64,000 nt of DNA, from contig NZ_CP017074.1 in NCBI RefSeq assembly GCF_001717465.1, positions 2,818,873-2,882,872 on the forward strand, given 5' to 3'. Positions 8,807 through 22,468 of this stretch are shown one piece after another (the stretch's first letter is position 1; each line of letters starts with the position of its first letter). A model generated the notes under the pieces. The model was given only the letters and a program-made list of their open reading frames with translations, ran no database searches and had not been told where the DNA came from. Source of the DNA: Luteimonas sp. JM171. Its GTDB lineage: Bacteria; Pseudomonadota; Gammaproteobacteria; Xanthomonadales; Xanthomonadaceae. The position numbers were made by a program, and so were the translations under genes.

Positions 8807-9541
8807 ATGGAGACTCCAGGTACGACCCTCCCGATCCGGTTCATCCCGGCCACTGTCCTGGTCGCCGCGCTGGCGGCGTGCCAGCCGGAGACGCCAGCCG
8901 TGCAGCAGCCGGCTGCGGCTGCGGGCGTTCCATCCGTCGTCGCGCTGTTCGATGGACTGGGCCCGGGCGAGCGCATCAATTTCCAGTGCAGTGAGCTGGT
9001 GCTGGGGGCGGCACCCGCCGCCGACGGCGAAGCGGTGCTGCTGACCTACTCCGGCCAGCGGCTTGAACTGCCGCGCACTGAGTCGGCCTCGGGCACCCGC
9101 TATGCCGACGGCCAGGGCAACGAGCTGATGGTCAAGAACGACCAGAGCGCGGTGCTGCTGCTGGCCGGCGACTCGCGCCGGGAGTGCGTGCGCAGCGACC
9201 GTCCGTCGCCCTGGGACCGCGCCGCGGACAACGGCGTCGCCTACCGCGCCATCGGCCAGGAGCCGGGGTGGCTGGTGGAAGTGACCGAAGCCGCCACCGG
9301 CGATGGCGCTTCCCTGACGGCGCACCTCGATTACGGCCAGCAGCTGGTCGAGGTGCTGGAACTGGAGCGCAGCGGCGACAGTTTCAGCGGCAGCACTGCC
9401 ACCGGCACCCGGGTGGAGTTGGCCGTCGAGCAGCAGCAGTGCGCTGACGCAATGAGCGGCGAACGCTTCCCCACCTCGGCGACCCTCACCGTGGGCGGCG
9501 AGGAGTATGCGGGCTGTGGCGCGTGGCTCGCGGCTGAGTGA
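8807..9541 (+). CDS. MliC-like lipoprotein with COG3650-type C-domain
   Basis: A 244-residue lipoprotein. Two ATGs lie at 8801 and 8807. AAGGAG at 8794-8799 sits correctly only for 8807, giving METPGTTLPIRFIPATVL, then the lipobox LAAC (Cys about residue 25). Residues 50-130 match the MliC fold (paired cysteines in FQCSELV and RECVRS, SGTRYADGQGNELMVKND), the domain that inhibits C-type lysozymes. Residues 135-244 resemble the COG3650 membrane-anchored domain with a C-terminal disulfide pair (QQCAD, AGCGAW). The two-domain order is recognised from gammaproteobacteria. Its stop directly abuts that of uup. Confidence 0.72.
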   Translation: METPGTTLPIRFIPATVLVAALAACQPETPAVQQPAAAAGVPSVVALFDGLGPGERINFQCSELVLGAAPAADGEAVLLTYSGQRLELPRTESASGTRYADGQGNELMVKNDQSAVLLLAGDSRRECVRSDRPSPWDRAADNGVAYRAIGQEPGWLVEVTEAATGDGASLTAHLDYGQQLVEVLELERSGDSFSGSTATGTRVELAVEQQQCADAMSGERFPTSATLTVGGEEYAGCGAWLAAE

Positions 9542-11449
<1,908 letters not shown>

Positions 11450-11580
11450 GCGTCCATTCTACCGGGGCACGGTAGGGCAAGCCCTAGCTGGTTTTGCCAG
11501 CGCGCATGGGCTCCAATCGGGGCACAGAACCCACGCGCCCCGGCACGATGCCCGGCGGCCAACGCAAGGAGTTCCCGGCC

Positions 11581-12393
11581 ATGGCCATTTCCCCCGTCAG
11601 CAACAATCCCGCGATCAGCCTGCCCCCCGACACCCGGGCCCACAGCGTCGTGCACGGCGACACGCTCTGGGCCATCGCCGCCCAGAATGGCGTGTCGCTG
11701 CAGGCCCTGATCCAGGCCAACCCCCAGGTGCTCAATCCGGACCTGATCTACCCCGGCGACCAGATCCAGATCCCGGGCGGCGATGCCGGTGGTGGCCATG
11801 ACGCATCGCCCATGACCCTGGCCTCGCAAGCAGCGGCCACCGGCGCCATCGACGCAGCCGGCGCGGCCGGCGGCGTCACCGGCGACCAGCTGCTGCAGAT
11901 CGTGCCCACGCTGGATCCCGCCCAGGCGCCCGCGATCGCCCAGAACCTCAACGTGGCCATGGCCGAAGCCAACATCACCACGCCCCAGCAGCAGGCCATG
12001 TTCATTGCCCAGCTGGCGCACGAGAGCGGCGGCTTCCGCTATATGGAGGAGATCGCCAGCGGCGCCGCGTACGAGGGCCGCGCCGACCTGGGCAACACCC
12101 AGCCCGGCGACGGCGTGCGCTACAAGGGCCGTGGCTATATCCAGGTCACCGGGCGCCACAACTACACAGAGGCCGGCAATGCGCTTGGATTGGATCTGGT
12201 GAACAATCCGCAGCTGGCCGCGCAGCCGGAGAACGCCGCGCGCATCGCCGCCTGGTACTGGACCAGCCGCGACATCAATTCCGCGGCCGACCGCGGGGAT
12301 TTCCTCCAGGTGACGAAGCTGATCAACGGCGGCACCAACGGGCTGGCCGATCGCCAGGCCTACTACGCCCGTGCCCAGGCGGCGCTGTCCTGA
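11581..12393 (+). CDS. LysM-GH19 cell-wall hydrolase without signal peptide
   Basis: A 270-residue protein with AAGGAG placed well before the ATG at 11581. A LysM domain spans about residues 22-66 (HSVVHGDTLWAIAAQNGVS). It is followed by an Ala/Gly-rich linker and a glycoside hydrolase family 19 domain (about 100-270). The catalytic glutamate is expected at about residue 148 in AHESGG. YKGRGYIQVTG and the NPQLAAQPENAARIAAWYW block are hallmark GH19 sequences. It cleaves peptidoglycan or chitin glycan chains. There is no Sec or Tat signal, so it must leave by another route (type VI, lysis) or be a phage-derived endolysin. Four bases downstream begins a lipoprotein gene, a layout like an effector with its immunity protein. 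Confidence 0.9.
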   Translation: MAISPVSNNPAISLPPDTRAHSVVHGDTLWAIAAQNGVSLQALIQANPQVLNPDLIYPGDQIQIPGGDAGGGHDASPMTLASQAAATGAIDAAGAAGGVTGDQLLQIVPTLDPAQAPAIAQNLNVAMAEANITTPQQQAMFIAQLAHESGGFRYMEEIASGAAYEGRADLGNTQPGDGVRYKGRGYIQVTGRHNYTEAGNALGLDLVNNPQLAAQPENAARIAAWYWTSRDINSAADRGDFLQVTKLINGGTNGLADRQAYYARAQAALS

Positions 12394-12397
12394 AGCT

Positions 12398-12910
12398 GTG
12401 AAGTGGTTGACTCCGGCGGCGCTGGGAGCGGCGCTGCTCGCTGCCTGCGCGGACAACACCACGGCCAATGAGCCCGAAACGCGTGCCAGCGAAGCCCTGC
12501 CCGCCTGCGCGGACGGCGAAACGGTGGTGTTCGCATGCCGCACCGGCCCAGGCCAAGGGGTCGCCCTGTGCGGATCGGAGGACGCTTCGCGGATGCGCTA
12601 CCTCGAGAGCGGAACGGCTGCGGTCACCTGGCCGGCCTCGGGCACGGCCCGCTCCACCGATTTGCGGTCCGGCACCCTGATGTACTCGGGCGGCGGCGGC
12701 GCGTACCTGCGCTTTGACCGCGAAGGGCACACCCACACCGTCTATACGGGCATCGGGCGGGGCTGGGAGAAGGCAGGCGTGCTGGTGCAGGAAAACGGCC
12801 GCACCGTGCGTGAGCTCAGTTGCACCGGCGAGGTGACCTCGCTGATCGGTCCGGCGCTGTTCGAGCGCGCGGCGATCCCGGCCGACGACGCGGGTTTCGA
12901 AATTCCCTGA
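12398..12910 (+). CDS. Small lipoprotein paired with the GH19 enzyme
   Basis: A 170-residue predicted lipoprotein starting at a GTG only 4 bases after the GH19 stop. It opens with VKWLTPAALGAALLAAC, so the lipobox cysteine is at about residue 17. The mature part is about 150 residues, beta-rich in appearance, with cysteines in PACADG, FACRT, ALCGSE and LSCTGE that could form two disulfides. No family was recognised. Close coupling to a signal-less peptidoglycan hydrolase suggests a periplasmic immunity or inhibitor protein. An in-frame ATG at 12371 inside the GH19 gene would spoil the signal peptide and is not preferred. Confidence 0.75.
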   Translation: MKWLTPAALGAALLAACADNTTANEPETRASEALPACADGETVVFACRTGPGQGVALCGSEDASRMRYLESGTAAVTWPASGTARSTDLRSGTLMYSGGGGAYLRFDREGHTHTVYTGIGRGWEKAGVLVQENGRTVRELSCTGEVTSLIGPALFERAAIPADDAGFEIP

Positions 12911-12919
12911 TCCGCCGGC

Positions 12920-14482
<1,563 letters not shown>

Positions 14483-14632
14483 CCGCCAACCCTAGCAGCC
14501 GGACCGTCCATCACCGGTGTCGGCTTCGTCCACGAAGCGGGCATCCGGCGCGCCTTCGCCCGCGTTCACGCATCAGCCGTAAAATGGACCGGCCAGAACG
14601 GCCGCTCCCCCGGCGCCGATGCATGCACGCCG

Positions 14633-16402
14633 ATGAGCGCTGACACCCCCCGTTTTTCCGACCTCGACCTGCCAGAGCCGCTGATGCGGGCCCTGGCCGA
14701 CGTCGGCTATGAATCCCCCTCGCCGATCCAGGCCGCCACCATCCCGCCACTGCTGGAAGGCCGCGACGTGCTGGGCCAGGCCCAGACCGGCACCGGCAAG
14801 ACCGCCGCGTTCGCGCTGCCGATCCTGGCCCAGCTGGACCCGCGCGCGGGCAAGCCCCAGGCGCTGGTGCTGGCGCCCACGCGCGAACTGGCGATCCAGG
14901 TCGCCGAGGCCTTCCAGACCTACTCACGCCACCTGCCCGGTTTCCAGGTGCTGCCGGTGTACGGTGGCCAGGGCTACGGCCAGCAGCTCTCGGCGCTGCG
15001 CCGCGGCGTGCACGTGGTGGTCGGCACCCCGGGCCGGGTAATCGATCACCTTGAACGCGGCACGCTCGACCTGTCCGAACTGCGCTGCCTGGTGCTGGAC
15101 GAGGCCGACGAGATGCTGCGCATGGGCTTCATCGACGACGTCGAGGCGGTGCTGAAGAAGACCCCCGAGACCCGCCAGGTTGCGCTGTTCTCGGCCACCA
15201 TGCCGCCGCAGATCCGGCGCATCGCCCAGACCTACCTGAAGGATCCCGTGGAGGTCTCGATCAAGGCCACCACGACCACCGCCACCCGCATCCGCCAGCG
15301 CTACTGGATGGTCAGCGGCGTCCACAAGCTCGACGCGCTGACCCGGATCCTGGAGGCCGAGCCCTTCGACGCGATGATCGTGTTCGCCCGCACCAAGCTG
15401 GGCACCGAGGAGCTGGCCGACAAGCTGGCCGCGCGCGGGCTGTCGGCGGCGGCAATCAACGGCGACATCGAGCAGAAGCAGCGCGAGCGCATCATCGCCC
15501 AGCTCAAGGACGGGCGCATCGACGTGCTGGTGGCCACCGACGTTGCCGCGCGCGGGCTGGACGTGGAGCGGATCAGCCACGTGCTCAATTACGACATCCC
15601 CTACGACACCGAAAGCTACGTGCACCGGATCGGCCGCACCGGCCGCGCGGGGCGCAGCGGCGAGGCGATCCTGTTCGTCACGCCACGCGAGCGCGGCATG
15701 CTGCGCGCGATCGAACGGGCCACCCGGCAGCCGATCGAGCAGATGGAGTTGCCCAGCGTTGAAGCCGTCAACGAGCGCCGGGTGGCGAAGTTCATGGACC
15801 GCATCGGCAGCGGCCTGCAGGCCGACGACCTGGGCCAGTACCGCGAGCTGGTGGAACGCTACGAGCGCGAGCACGACGTGCCGGCAATCGAGATCGCGGC
15901 GGCGCTCGCCCGCCAGCTGCAGGGCCATACCCCGCTGTTCCTCGAGGCGCCCAGGGAGCGCCCGAAGCCGGCCCGGTTCGAACAGCGCCCCCGCGCCACG
16001 GAGCGGGCGCCGCGCAAGGCGCGTCCGGCGCCGGCGGGCGGTGCTGCACGCGAGCCGGAAATCGGGATGGAGACGTTCCGGCTGGAAGTCGGCCATGCGC
16101 ACGGCGTCCAGCCGGGCAACATCGTGGGCGCCATCGCCAACGAGGCGGACCTGGAGAGCCGCTACATCGGGCGCATCGACATCCGCGACGACTACAGCCT
16201 GGTGGACCTGCCCGAAGGCATGCCGCGCGAGATCCTGGAACACCTGAAGAAGGTACGCGTGGGAGGCCAGGAGCTGCGCATGCGCCGCGCCGACGCCGCC
16301 GACACCGGCGCGCCGCCCCGCGGCAAGCGTCCGTTCCAGCGCAAGCCGCACCGCGGCAAGCCGGCGCACCCGCGCAAGCCGGTGGGCCGGCCGCGCAGCT
16401 AG
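14633..16402 (+). CDS. deaD: DEAD-box RNA helicase DeaD/CsdA
   Basis: A 589-residue ATP-dependent RNA helicase involved in ribosome assembly and cold adaptation. In order: Q motif (FSDLDLPEPLMRALADVGY), Walker A AQTGTGKT (49-56), PTRELA, DEAD (156-159), SAT, then the second RecA domain ending in HRIGRTGRAG. Residues about 475-555 form a DbpA-type RNA-binding domain (GHAHGVQPGNIVGAIANEA). The last 40 residues are a Lys/Arg/Pro-rich tail. The start at 14633 is preferred because the frame upstream is shadow sequence of selO. Proline/arginine-rich linkers before and after the DbpA domain are typical of xanthomonad DeaD. Confidence 0.92.
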   Translation: MSADTPRFSDLDLPEPLMRALADVGYESPSPIQAATIPPLLEGRDVLGQAQTGTGKTAAFALPILAQLDPRAGKPQALVLAPTRELAIQVAEAFQTYSRHLPGFQVLPVYGGQGYGQQLSALRRGVHVVVGTPGRVIDHLERGTLDLSELRCLVLDEADEMLRMGFIDDVEAVLKKTPETRQVALFSATMPPQIRRIAQTYLKDPVEVSIKATTTTATRIRQRYWMVSGVHKLDALTRILEAEPFDAMIVFARTKLGTEELADKLAARGLSAAAINGDIEQKQRERIIAQLKDGRIDVLVATDVAARGLDVERISHVLNYDIPYDTESYVHRIGRTGRAGRSGEAILFVTPRERGMLRAIERATRQPIEQMELPSVEAVNERRVAKFMDRIGSGLQADDLGQYRELVERYEREHDVPAIEIAAALARQLQGHTPLFLEAPRERPKPARFEQRPRATERAPRKARPAPAGGAAREPEIGMETFRLEVGHAHGVQPGNIVGAIANEADLESRYIGRIDIRDDYSLVDLPEGMPREILEHLKKVRVGGQELRMRRADAADTGAPPRGKRPFQRKPHRGKPAHPRKPVGRPRS

Positions 16403-16497
16403 CGTCCTGCCGCCTGCGCGCCGGCACCGGCGCGATGTGTTCACCCCGCCTGCGGCGCGAACGGCCAGACTGGAATGGCCACTTCGCCGGAGTCTGC

Positions 16498-17220
16498 ATG
16501 CTTTCCATCGTCATCCCTGCCCATGACGAGGCACCGCTGATCGGTGCGACGCTGGATGCGATCGCCGCTGCCACTGCCTGGCTGGGCGACCGGGTCGAGG
16601 TCATCGTGGTGGATGACGCATCCAGCGACGGCACCGCGGAAATTGCCCGCGCCCGCGGCGCGCGCGTGGTTCAGGTCGCCGTGCGCCAGATCGCCGCTGC
16701 CCGCAATGCCGGCGCCGCCGCGGCGCGTGGCAACCAGTTGCTGTTCGTGGATGCGGATACCCTGGCCAATGAGCCGGTGGTCAGGGCCCTGATGGCGGCG
16801 ATGGACCGGGGCGCGGCGGGCGGCGGCGTGGCGGTGCGCTTCCATCGGCCGATGCCGCTGCACATGCGCCTCTTCGAATCCGTCTCGATCGTGCTGTTCC
16901 GGTGGTTCGGCATCACCCCCGGGTGCTTCCTGTTCTGTACCCGCGAGGCGTTCGAGGCGGTGGGCGGCTTCGACGAGCAGCTGTACGTCACCGAAGACGT
17001 GGCCCTTGGGCGAGCGCTGCGCCGCGCCGGACCGGTGGCGATCCTGCGCGAGGAGGTCTGGACCTCGCCGCGCAAGATGCACACGTTCTCCATCGGGGAA
17101 AAACTGCGCGCCGTGGTCCCGTTCGTGCTTTCGCCACGACGCACTTCGCGCGAGCGCGACCGCCTCGACCTCTGGTACGGCTCGCGCCGCCACCATCCAG
17201 ACGACGAGCCACCCGGCTAG
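16498..17220 (+). CDS. Family 2 glycosyltransferase
   Basis: A 240-residue GT-A fold transferase. The N-terminal MLSIVIPAHDEAPLIG, the nucleotide-binding VIVVDDASSDGTAEIA and the DXD-like FVDADT (about residue 83) are diagnostic of GT2. EDVALGRALRRAG near residue 165 is the usual acceptor-site ED motif. A short hydrophobic stretch (SVSIVLFRWFGITPGCFLF) may touch the membrane. The sugar and acceptor cannot be told. GGAG lies about 8 bases upstream of the ATG. The gene overlaps the convergent membrane-protein gene by 4 bases, and no polysaccharide cluster surrounds it. Confidence 0.82.
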   Translation: MLSIVIPAHDEAPLIGATLDAIAAATAWLGDRVEVIVVDDASSDGTAEIARARGARVVQVAVRQIAAARNAGAAAARGNQLLFVDADTLANEPVVRALMAAMDRGAAGGGVAVRFHRPMPLHMRLFESVSIVLFRWFGITPGCFLFCTREAFEAVGGFDEQLYVTEDVALGRALRRAGPVAILREEVWTSPRKMHTFSIGEKLRAVVPFVLSPRRTSRERDRLDLWYGSRRHHPDDEPPG

Positions 17221-17630
17221 CGGTCCTGCTGCTGTCCGCCTTCGCTGCCGGAAAGCGGCGCCAATCCGTCTTCCGTGCCCTCCGTGCCTTCCGGGACGGG
17301 CTGCCCCGGAGGCTCTTCCATCAGTTCCGGCCAGGCCGGCGGCTCGGCCGGGCGCAGCGCCTCCATCACGCCGTCGGCGACTCCCCGGCCGATGCCATCG
17401 GCAACCTGGCCCGGGGCAAGCACTTCCTCGATCCGGCGCCCGTCCAGGTCCGGGCCGAACACGTACACCAGGTCCGAGACCGTCGGCCAGCCCAGCATGG
17501 GCGCCAGGAACCAGTACGCCCCCACCAGTACCACCAGCCACATCATCAGCCTGAGGGCGGCGCCGAGCAGCTTGAAGGCCAGCCAGGCCCCGAGCACCAC
17601 CAGCAGCAGACCGATCCAGTTTGCTTCCAT
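17217..17630 (-). CDS. Small membrane protein, unknown
   Basis: A 137-residue protein not recognised as any named family. Residues 1-45 contain two adjacent hydrophobic segments (IGLLLVVLGAWLAFKLLG and LMMWLVVLVGAYWFLAPMLG). The remainder is acidic and Pro/Glu/Gly-rich (PEGTEGTEDGLAPLSGSEGGQQ) and probably disordered in the cytoplasm or periplasm. A TACAAT box lies only 7 bases before the ATG, so the mRNA may be leaderless. No Shine-Dalgarno is visible. It lies downstream of the exported M17 aminopeptidase gene across a strong hairpin. Confidence 0.65.
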   Translation of the reverse strand: MEANWIGLLLVVLGAWLAFKLLGAALRLMMWLVVLVGAYWFLAPMLGWPTVSDLVYVFGPDLDGRRIEEVLAPGQVADGIGRGVADGVMEALRPAEPPAWPELMEEPPGQPVPEGTEGTEDGLAPLSGSEGGQQQDR

Positions 17631-17646
17631 GGCCGCGATTGTAGGC

Positions 17647-17670
17647 GGCGCCGGCGTAATCGCCGGCGCC
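17647..17670. terminator. GC-rich hairpin after pepA-like gene, no T-run
   Basis: A 10-bp perfect stem (GGCGCCGGCG with CGCCGGCGCC) with a TAAT loop, 8 bases beyond the M17 stop. No U-tract follows on either strand, so termination would be non-canonical. It may instead protect the 3' end of the transcript. Confidence 0.5.
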
Positions 17671-17678
17671 TGACGCGA

Positions 17679-19235
<1,557 letters not shown>

Positions 19236-19394
19236 GGAAACTCCGGCAGGCATGGACCAGGGCGGCCCACGGCTGCTGCCGGCAAGCCGCCCGGGGAATG
19301 AAACGGGATGCTGGAACCATATCCCACCATGCCCCGCCCGGGCCGTGCCGATGGTCATGCGCAGCGCAGGGCGGCCCACCACCGGCGGCCGCCG

Positions 19395-19760
19395 TCAGCG
19401 CCAGAGCAGGTATCCCGGCAGCGCCATCAGCGCCAGCAGCGCAATGATGCCGATGATCCGCACGATCACCCAGCCCGGCCGCTCGCGCAGCAGCGATCCG
19501 AAAGTTTCCGCGGTCCCATCGCGGCGGGCCGCTTCGTGCTCGGCCCGCATCTTCCAGGTGCGGCCTTCCTGGTAATCGGACATCAGCCGCCTGGCCTCGG
19601 GGAAGTCCGAATCGTGCTTGATCCAGATCGCACCCAGCGAAATGCCGAAGAGCCCGGGCCGCGTCTCGTACCAGGCGATGCGGTTGGCATCCAGGAAGGC
19701 GCGCACGTCGTCGGCTTCGTCCTCGGGCACGTGGCGCAGGTTGAGCAGCATCTTCGCCAT
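19395..19760 (-). CDS. DUF6164 family membrane protein
   Basis: A 121-residue protein of a small proteobacterial family (DUF6164). The soluble part (MAKMLLNLRHVPEDEADDV, then TRPGLFGISLGAIWI) looks like a ferredoxin-like fold, and a single C-terminal helix (VIVRIIGIIALLALMALPGYLLW) anchors it in the inner membrane. Function is unknown. Its ATG overlaps the TGA of the S9 peptidase gene by one base, so the two are translationally coupled. Confidence 0.82.
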   Translation of the reverse strand: MAKMLLNLRHVPEDEADDVRAFLDANRIAWYETRPGLFGISLGAIWIKHDSDFPEARRLMSDYQEGRTWKMRAEHEAARRDGTAETFGSLLRERPGWVIVRIIGIIALLALMALPGYLLWR

Positions 19761-21799
19761 CAGGACCCCGCTTCCGCCTCCGGCAGCCGGTAGTCGAGCT
19801 GGTACGGCGGCGGGTCACCGCCCGGGCCGTTGAGGTAGTGCTCCATCCAGCGCATCAGCCGCAACGAATAGTCCCAGCGCGAGGCGGCGCGCGCGTTGCC
19901 ATGGCCCTCGCCCGGGTACAGCACCAGCCGCACCGGCGCCTGGCCCGCCAGCTTCAGGTAGCGGTACATCATGTAGGACTGGCCCACCGGCACCCGCGGA
20001 TCGTCCTCGCCGTGCAGGATCAGCGTCGGCGTGCGCGACTTCTGAGCGTGGGTCACGGGGCTGGCCTGGCGGAACATCTCCGGGTCTTCCCACGGCCAGG
20101 TGCCCATGTGCACCAGGTATTGCTCCCAGGGGATGTCGCCGCTGGTCACCAGGCTGGCCTGGTCGGAGATGCCGACGAACATCACCGCGGCCGCAAAGTG
20201 CTCGCTGTACCACGTGGCGCCCCATGCACTGGCATAGCCGCCGTAGGAACCGCCGGTGATGCCCACCCGGTCGCGGTCGACGAGCCCGATATCCACCAGG
20301 TGCGCGACGCCGTCGACCAGGTCATCGAACTGCTCCATGCCCGGCCGCCCGTAGTCCAGCTTGGAGAACTCGACCCCGCGACCGGTGCTGGCACGGTAGT
20401 TGGGGAAGAAGCTGGCAAAGCCACGGGCGGCGGCTGGCTGGGCCGGCTGTGAATAACCGGTCAGCCAGCCGTTGGAATAGTGCGACTCCGGACCGCCGTG
20501 CACCACCAGGATGAGCGGCACCCGCCCGTCGCCCCTGCGTTCAAGCGGGTGCACCAGCAGGCCCTCCAGCTCCAGCCCGTCGCGGGCCGTGTAGCGGACC
20601 ACTTCCTGCCGGGCCAGGCGCACGCCCGCCAGCCATGGGTTTGAATCCGTGAGCTGCCGCGCCCGGGACTCGCCAGCGCCAAGATGGAACACCTCGGCCG
20701 GATGCGCCGGGGAATGCCCCACCAGCGCCAGCTCGCCGTTGGACGAGGCGCTGACGGCATTCCACACGGGCCCCTCGGCCGCCAGCACGGTGCGGCCGTC
20801 GCCGCCGCCGACGCCAATCGCGCCCAGCCGCGTCTGCACGCCCTCATGGCTCACGTACAGCAGGGTATCGGCGTCCTGCCAGGCAACGCTCCACACGTGG
20901 CCCTCCAGCCCGGGCAGCAGGTCGCGCTGCTCGCCGCCGGTGTTCCCGACCACGGTCAGGCGCCCCTCGCGCGGATCGTTCTCGTCGGCGGCGGAAATGA
21001 TCGCCAGGTGGGCGCCATCCGGGCTCCAGGCCAGATCTCCCAGCTTGCCGGGGTTGTCGACCCGTCCGAGCTCGCGACCCTGCAGGTCGATGATGCGCAC
21101 GCGGGCAAACACCAGGGTGTCGTCCGTGAGCTGCCGGGGAGTCACCACCAACGCCAGTCGATCGCCCGCCGGGCTCCAGTGCACGGACTGCACGCTGCCG
21201 TCCACTGCCACCCGCCGCGGCGAGCCTTCGCCCTCCCCCAGCGGGGCAATCCACAGTCCAACGGCGCGCCAGTCCTCCTCGTACACCTTCTGGCTGAACC
21301 CCTTGTCCCGCAGCGCCTTCGTGTCCGTGTCCTCGGGCTCCTGGCCCAGCAGCGCCACCTGGCGGCCGTCAGGCGACAGGCCGAAAGCGGTGACATTCGT
21401 TTCCAGTCCCGCCACCCGCCGGGCTTCGCCACCATCGACCGGGATCCGGTACAGGCCGGTGGTGCCCTTGCCCTCGCGGCGTGACAGGAAAGCGATGTGG
21501 CGGCCATCGGGGAACCAGTCGAGGGCACCCACCGTGGTTTCCCCGGTCACGTACCCGCGGCTGTGCCCGGCCCTGTCGACCACGTGCAGTTCGGAATGCG
21601 CGCGCCCGTCCGGATCCACGCCCGGCCGCCGGGGCACCGAGAGCACGTAGGCGACCCGGCCCCCGTCGGGGCTGATCGCAGCGCGCGTCACCGCACGCGT
21701 CTGCGCCACCTGCTCCAGGGTCATTCCGCCCTCGGCCTGGGCCCAGCCCGGCAGCGGGATGAATGCGATTGCCAACAGCAGGTTACGCCAGCGCCCCAT
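19760..21799 (-). CDS. Exported S9 family prolyl oligopeptidase-like peptidase
   Basis: A 679-residue serine peptidase. The start at 21799 gives a signal peptide (MGRWRNLLLAIAFIPLPGWAQA). Residues about 30-420 repeat WD40/propeller-like strands (SPDGGRVAYVLS, FPDGRHIAFLS, SPDGRQVALL, SPDGAHLAII). The C-terminal alpha/beta-hydrolase domain has the nucleophile Ser518 in GGSYGGYAS, an Asp in HGEDDPRVP and a His in GEGHGNA, the order of acylaminoacyl-peptidase and dipeptidyl-peptidase families. It probably digests peptides in the periplasm. A long upstream open frame is antisense to the slyD-like gene and is discounted. The gene is coupled to the DUF6164 gene downstream. Confidence 0.9.
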   Translation of the reverse strand: MGRWRNLLLAIAFIPLPGWAQAEGGMTLEQVAQTRAVTRAAISPDGGRVAYVLSVPRRPGVDPDGRAHSELHVVDRAGHSRGYVTGETTVGALDWFPDGRHIAFLSRREGKGTTGLYRIPVDGGEARRVAGLETNVTAFGLSPDGRQVALLGQEPEDTDTKALRDKGFSQKVYEEDWRAVGLWIAPLGEGEGSPRRVAVDGSVQSVHWSPAGDRLALVVTPRQLTDDTLVFARVRIIDLQGRELGRVDNPGKLGDLAWSPDGAHLAIISAADENDPREGRLTVVGNTGGEQRDLLPGLEGHVWSVAWQDADTLLYVSHEGVQTRLGAIGVGGGDGRTVLAAEGPVWNAVSASSNGELALVGHSPAHPAEVFHLGAGESRARQLTDSNPWLAGVRLARQEVVRYTARDGLELEGLLVHPLERRGDGRVPLILVVHGGPESHYSNGWLTGYSQPAQPAAARGFASFFPNYRASTGRGVEFSKLDYGRPGMEQFDDLVDGVAHLVDIGLVDRDRVGITGGSYGGYASAWGATWYSEHFAAAVMFVGISDQASLVTSGDIPWEQYLVHMGTWPWEDPEMFRQASPVTHAQKSRTPTLILHGEDDPRVPVGQSYMMYRYLKLAGQAPVRLVLYPGEGHGNARAASRWDYSLRLMRWMEHYLNGPGGDPPPYQLDYRLPEAEAGS

Positions 21800-21970
21800 G
21801 GTGTTTCTCCGTCCAGGATTCCGGCACTTTGCCATACGCCCCGCGGCCCGGCGAGGTTGCGCATCGACCGGGGCTTGTCTAGCCTGACGGCTCTGCAAGT
21901 CCTTTAGCGCCGTGTTGACTCCGGCGTATCCCCCTCCTTTCCTCATCACCCTCATCCAAGGAGATGCTCC

Positions 21971-22432
21971 ATGGAGATCGCCGCCAATCGCGTCGCCAGC
22001 TTCCACTACACCCTCACCGATGACGACGGACAGGTCATCGACCGCTCCCCGCCGCAGCAGCCGCTGAGCTACCTGCACGGCGTGGGCAACATCGTCCCGG
22101 GCCTCGAGCGCGCGCTCGAGGGCAAGAGCGCCGGCGACACGCTCAAGGTCGACGTCGCGCCAGAGGAAGGCTACGGCCAGCGCAACGACGCCCTCATCCA
22201 GAACGTTCCCCGCACCGCCTTCCAGGGCGTGGACAAGGTGGAGCCGGGCATGCAGTTCCGCGCCCAGGGCCAGGGCGGCGCCATGCTCGTGACCGTGGTC
22301 GAGGTCGGCGACGAGCAGGTCAAGATCGACGGCAACCACCCGCTGGCCGGCCGCAACCTGCACTTCGCGGTTGAAGTGGCCGATGTGCGGGAAGCCACCG
22401 ACGAAGAGAAGCAGAACGGCCAGCCGGCCTGA
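21971..22432 (+). CDS. slyD: SlyD-like FKBP peptidyl-prolyl isomerase
   Basis: A 153-residue cytoplasmic isomerase/chaperone. It has the FKBP half-domain start (VASFHYTLTDDDGQVID), the YLHGVGNIVPGLERALEG active-site block and an IF (insert-in-flap) chaperone segment (PEEGYGQRNDALIQNVP) that defines SlyD. The long His/Cys-rich nickel-binding tail of E. coli SlyD is missing and the protein ends in a short acidic/polar tail. A role in nickel delivery is therefore unlikely, while folding activity is expected. AAGGAG precedes the ATG. Confidence 0.9.
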   Translation: MEIAANRVASFHYTLTDDDGQVIDRSPPQQPLSYLHGVGNIVPGLERALEGKSAGDTLKVDVAPEEGYGQRNDALIQNVPRTAFQGVDKVEPGMQFRAQGQGGAMLVTVVEVGDEQVKIDGNHPLAGRNLHFAVEVADVREATDEEKQNGQPA

Positions 22433-22440
22433 TGCCCTGC

Positions 22441-22466
22441 CCCGGCCGCGGATACCCGCGGCCGGG
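22441..22466. terminator. 11-bp hairpin between convergent genes, no T-run
   Basis: CCCGGCCGCGG (22441-22451) pairs perfectly with CCGCGGCCGGG (22456-22466) over an ATAC loop. It fills the 36-base gap between the stops of slyD and the HD-domain gene. The position suggests transcription termination for both, though neither strand supplies a T-run. Confidence 0.55.
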
Positions 22467-22468
22467 CC

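Noticed and set aside
11581..12393. GH19 protein as a xanthomonad type IV effector
   Set aside because: The protein ends with the GH19 domain; no C-terminal XVIPCD-like region follows.
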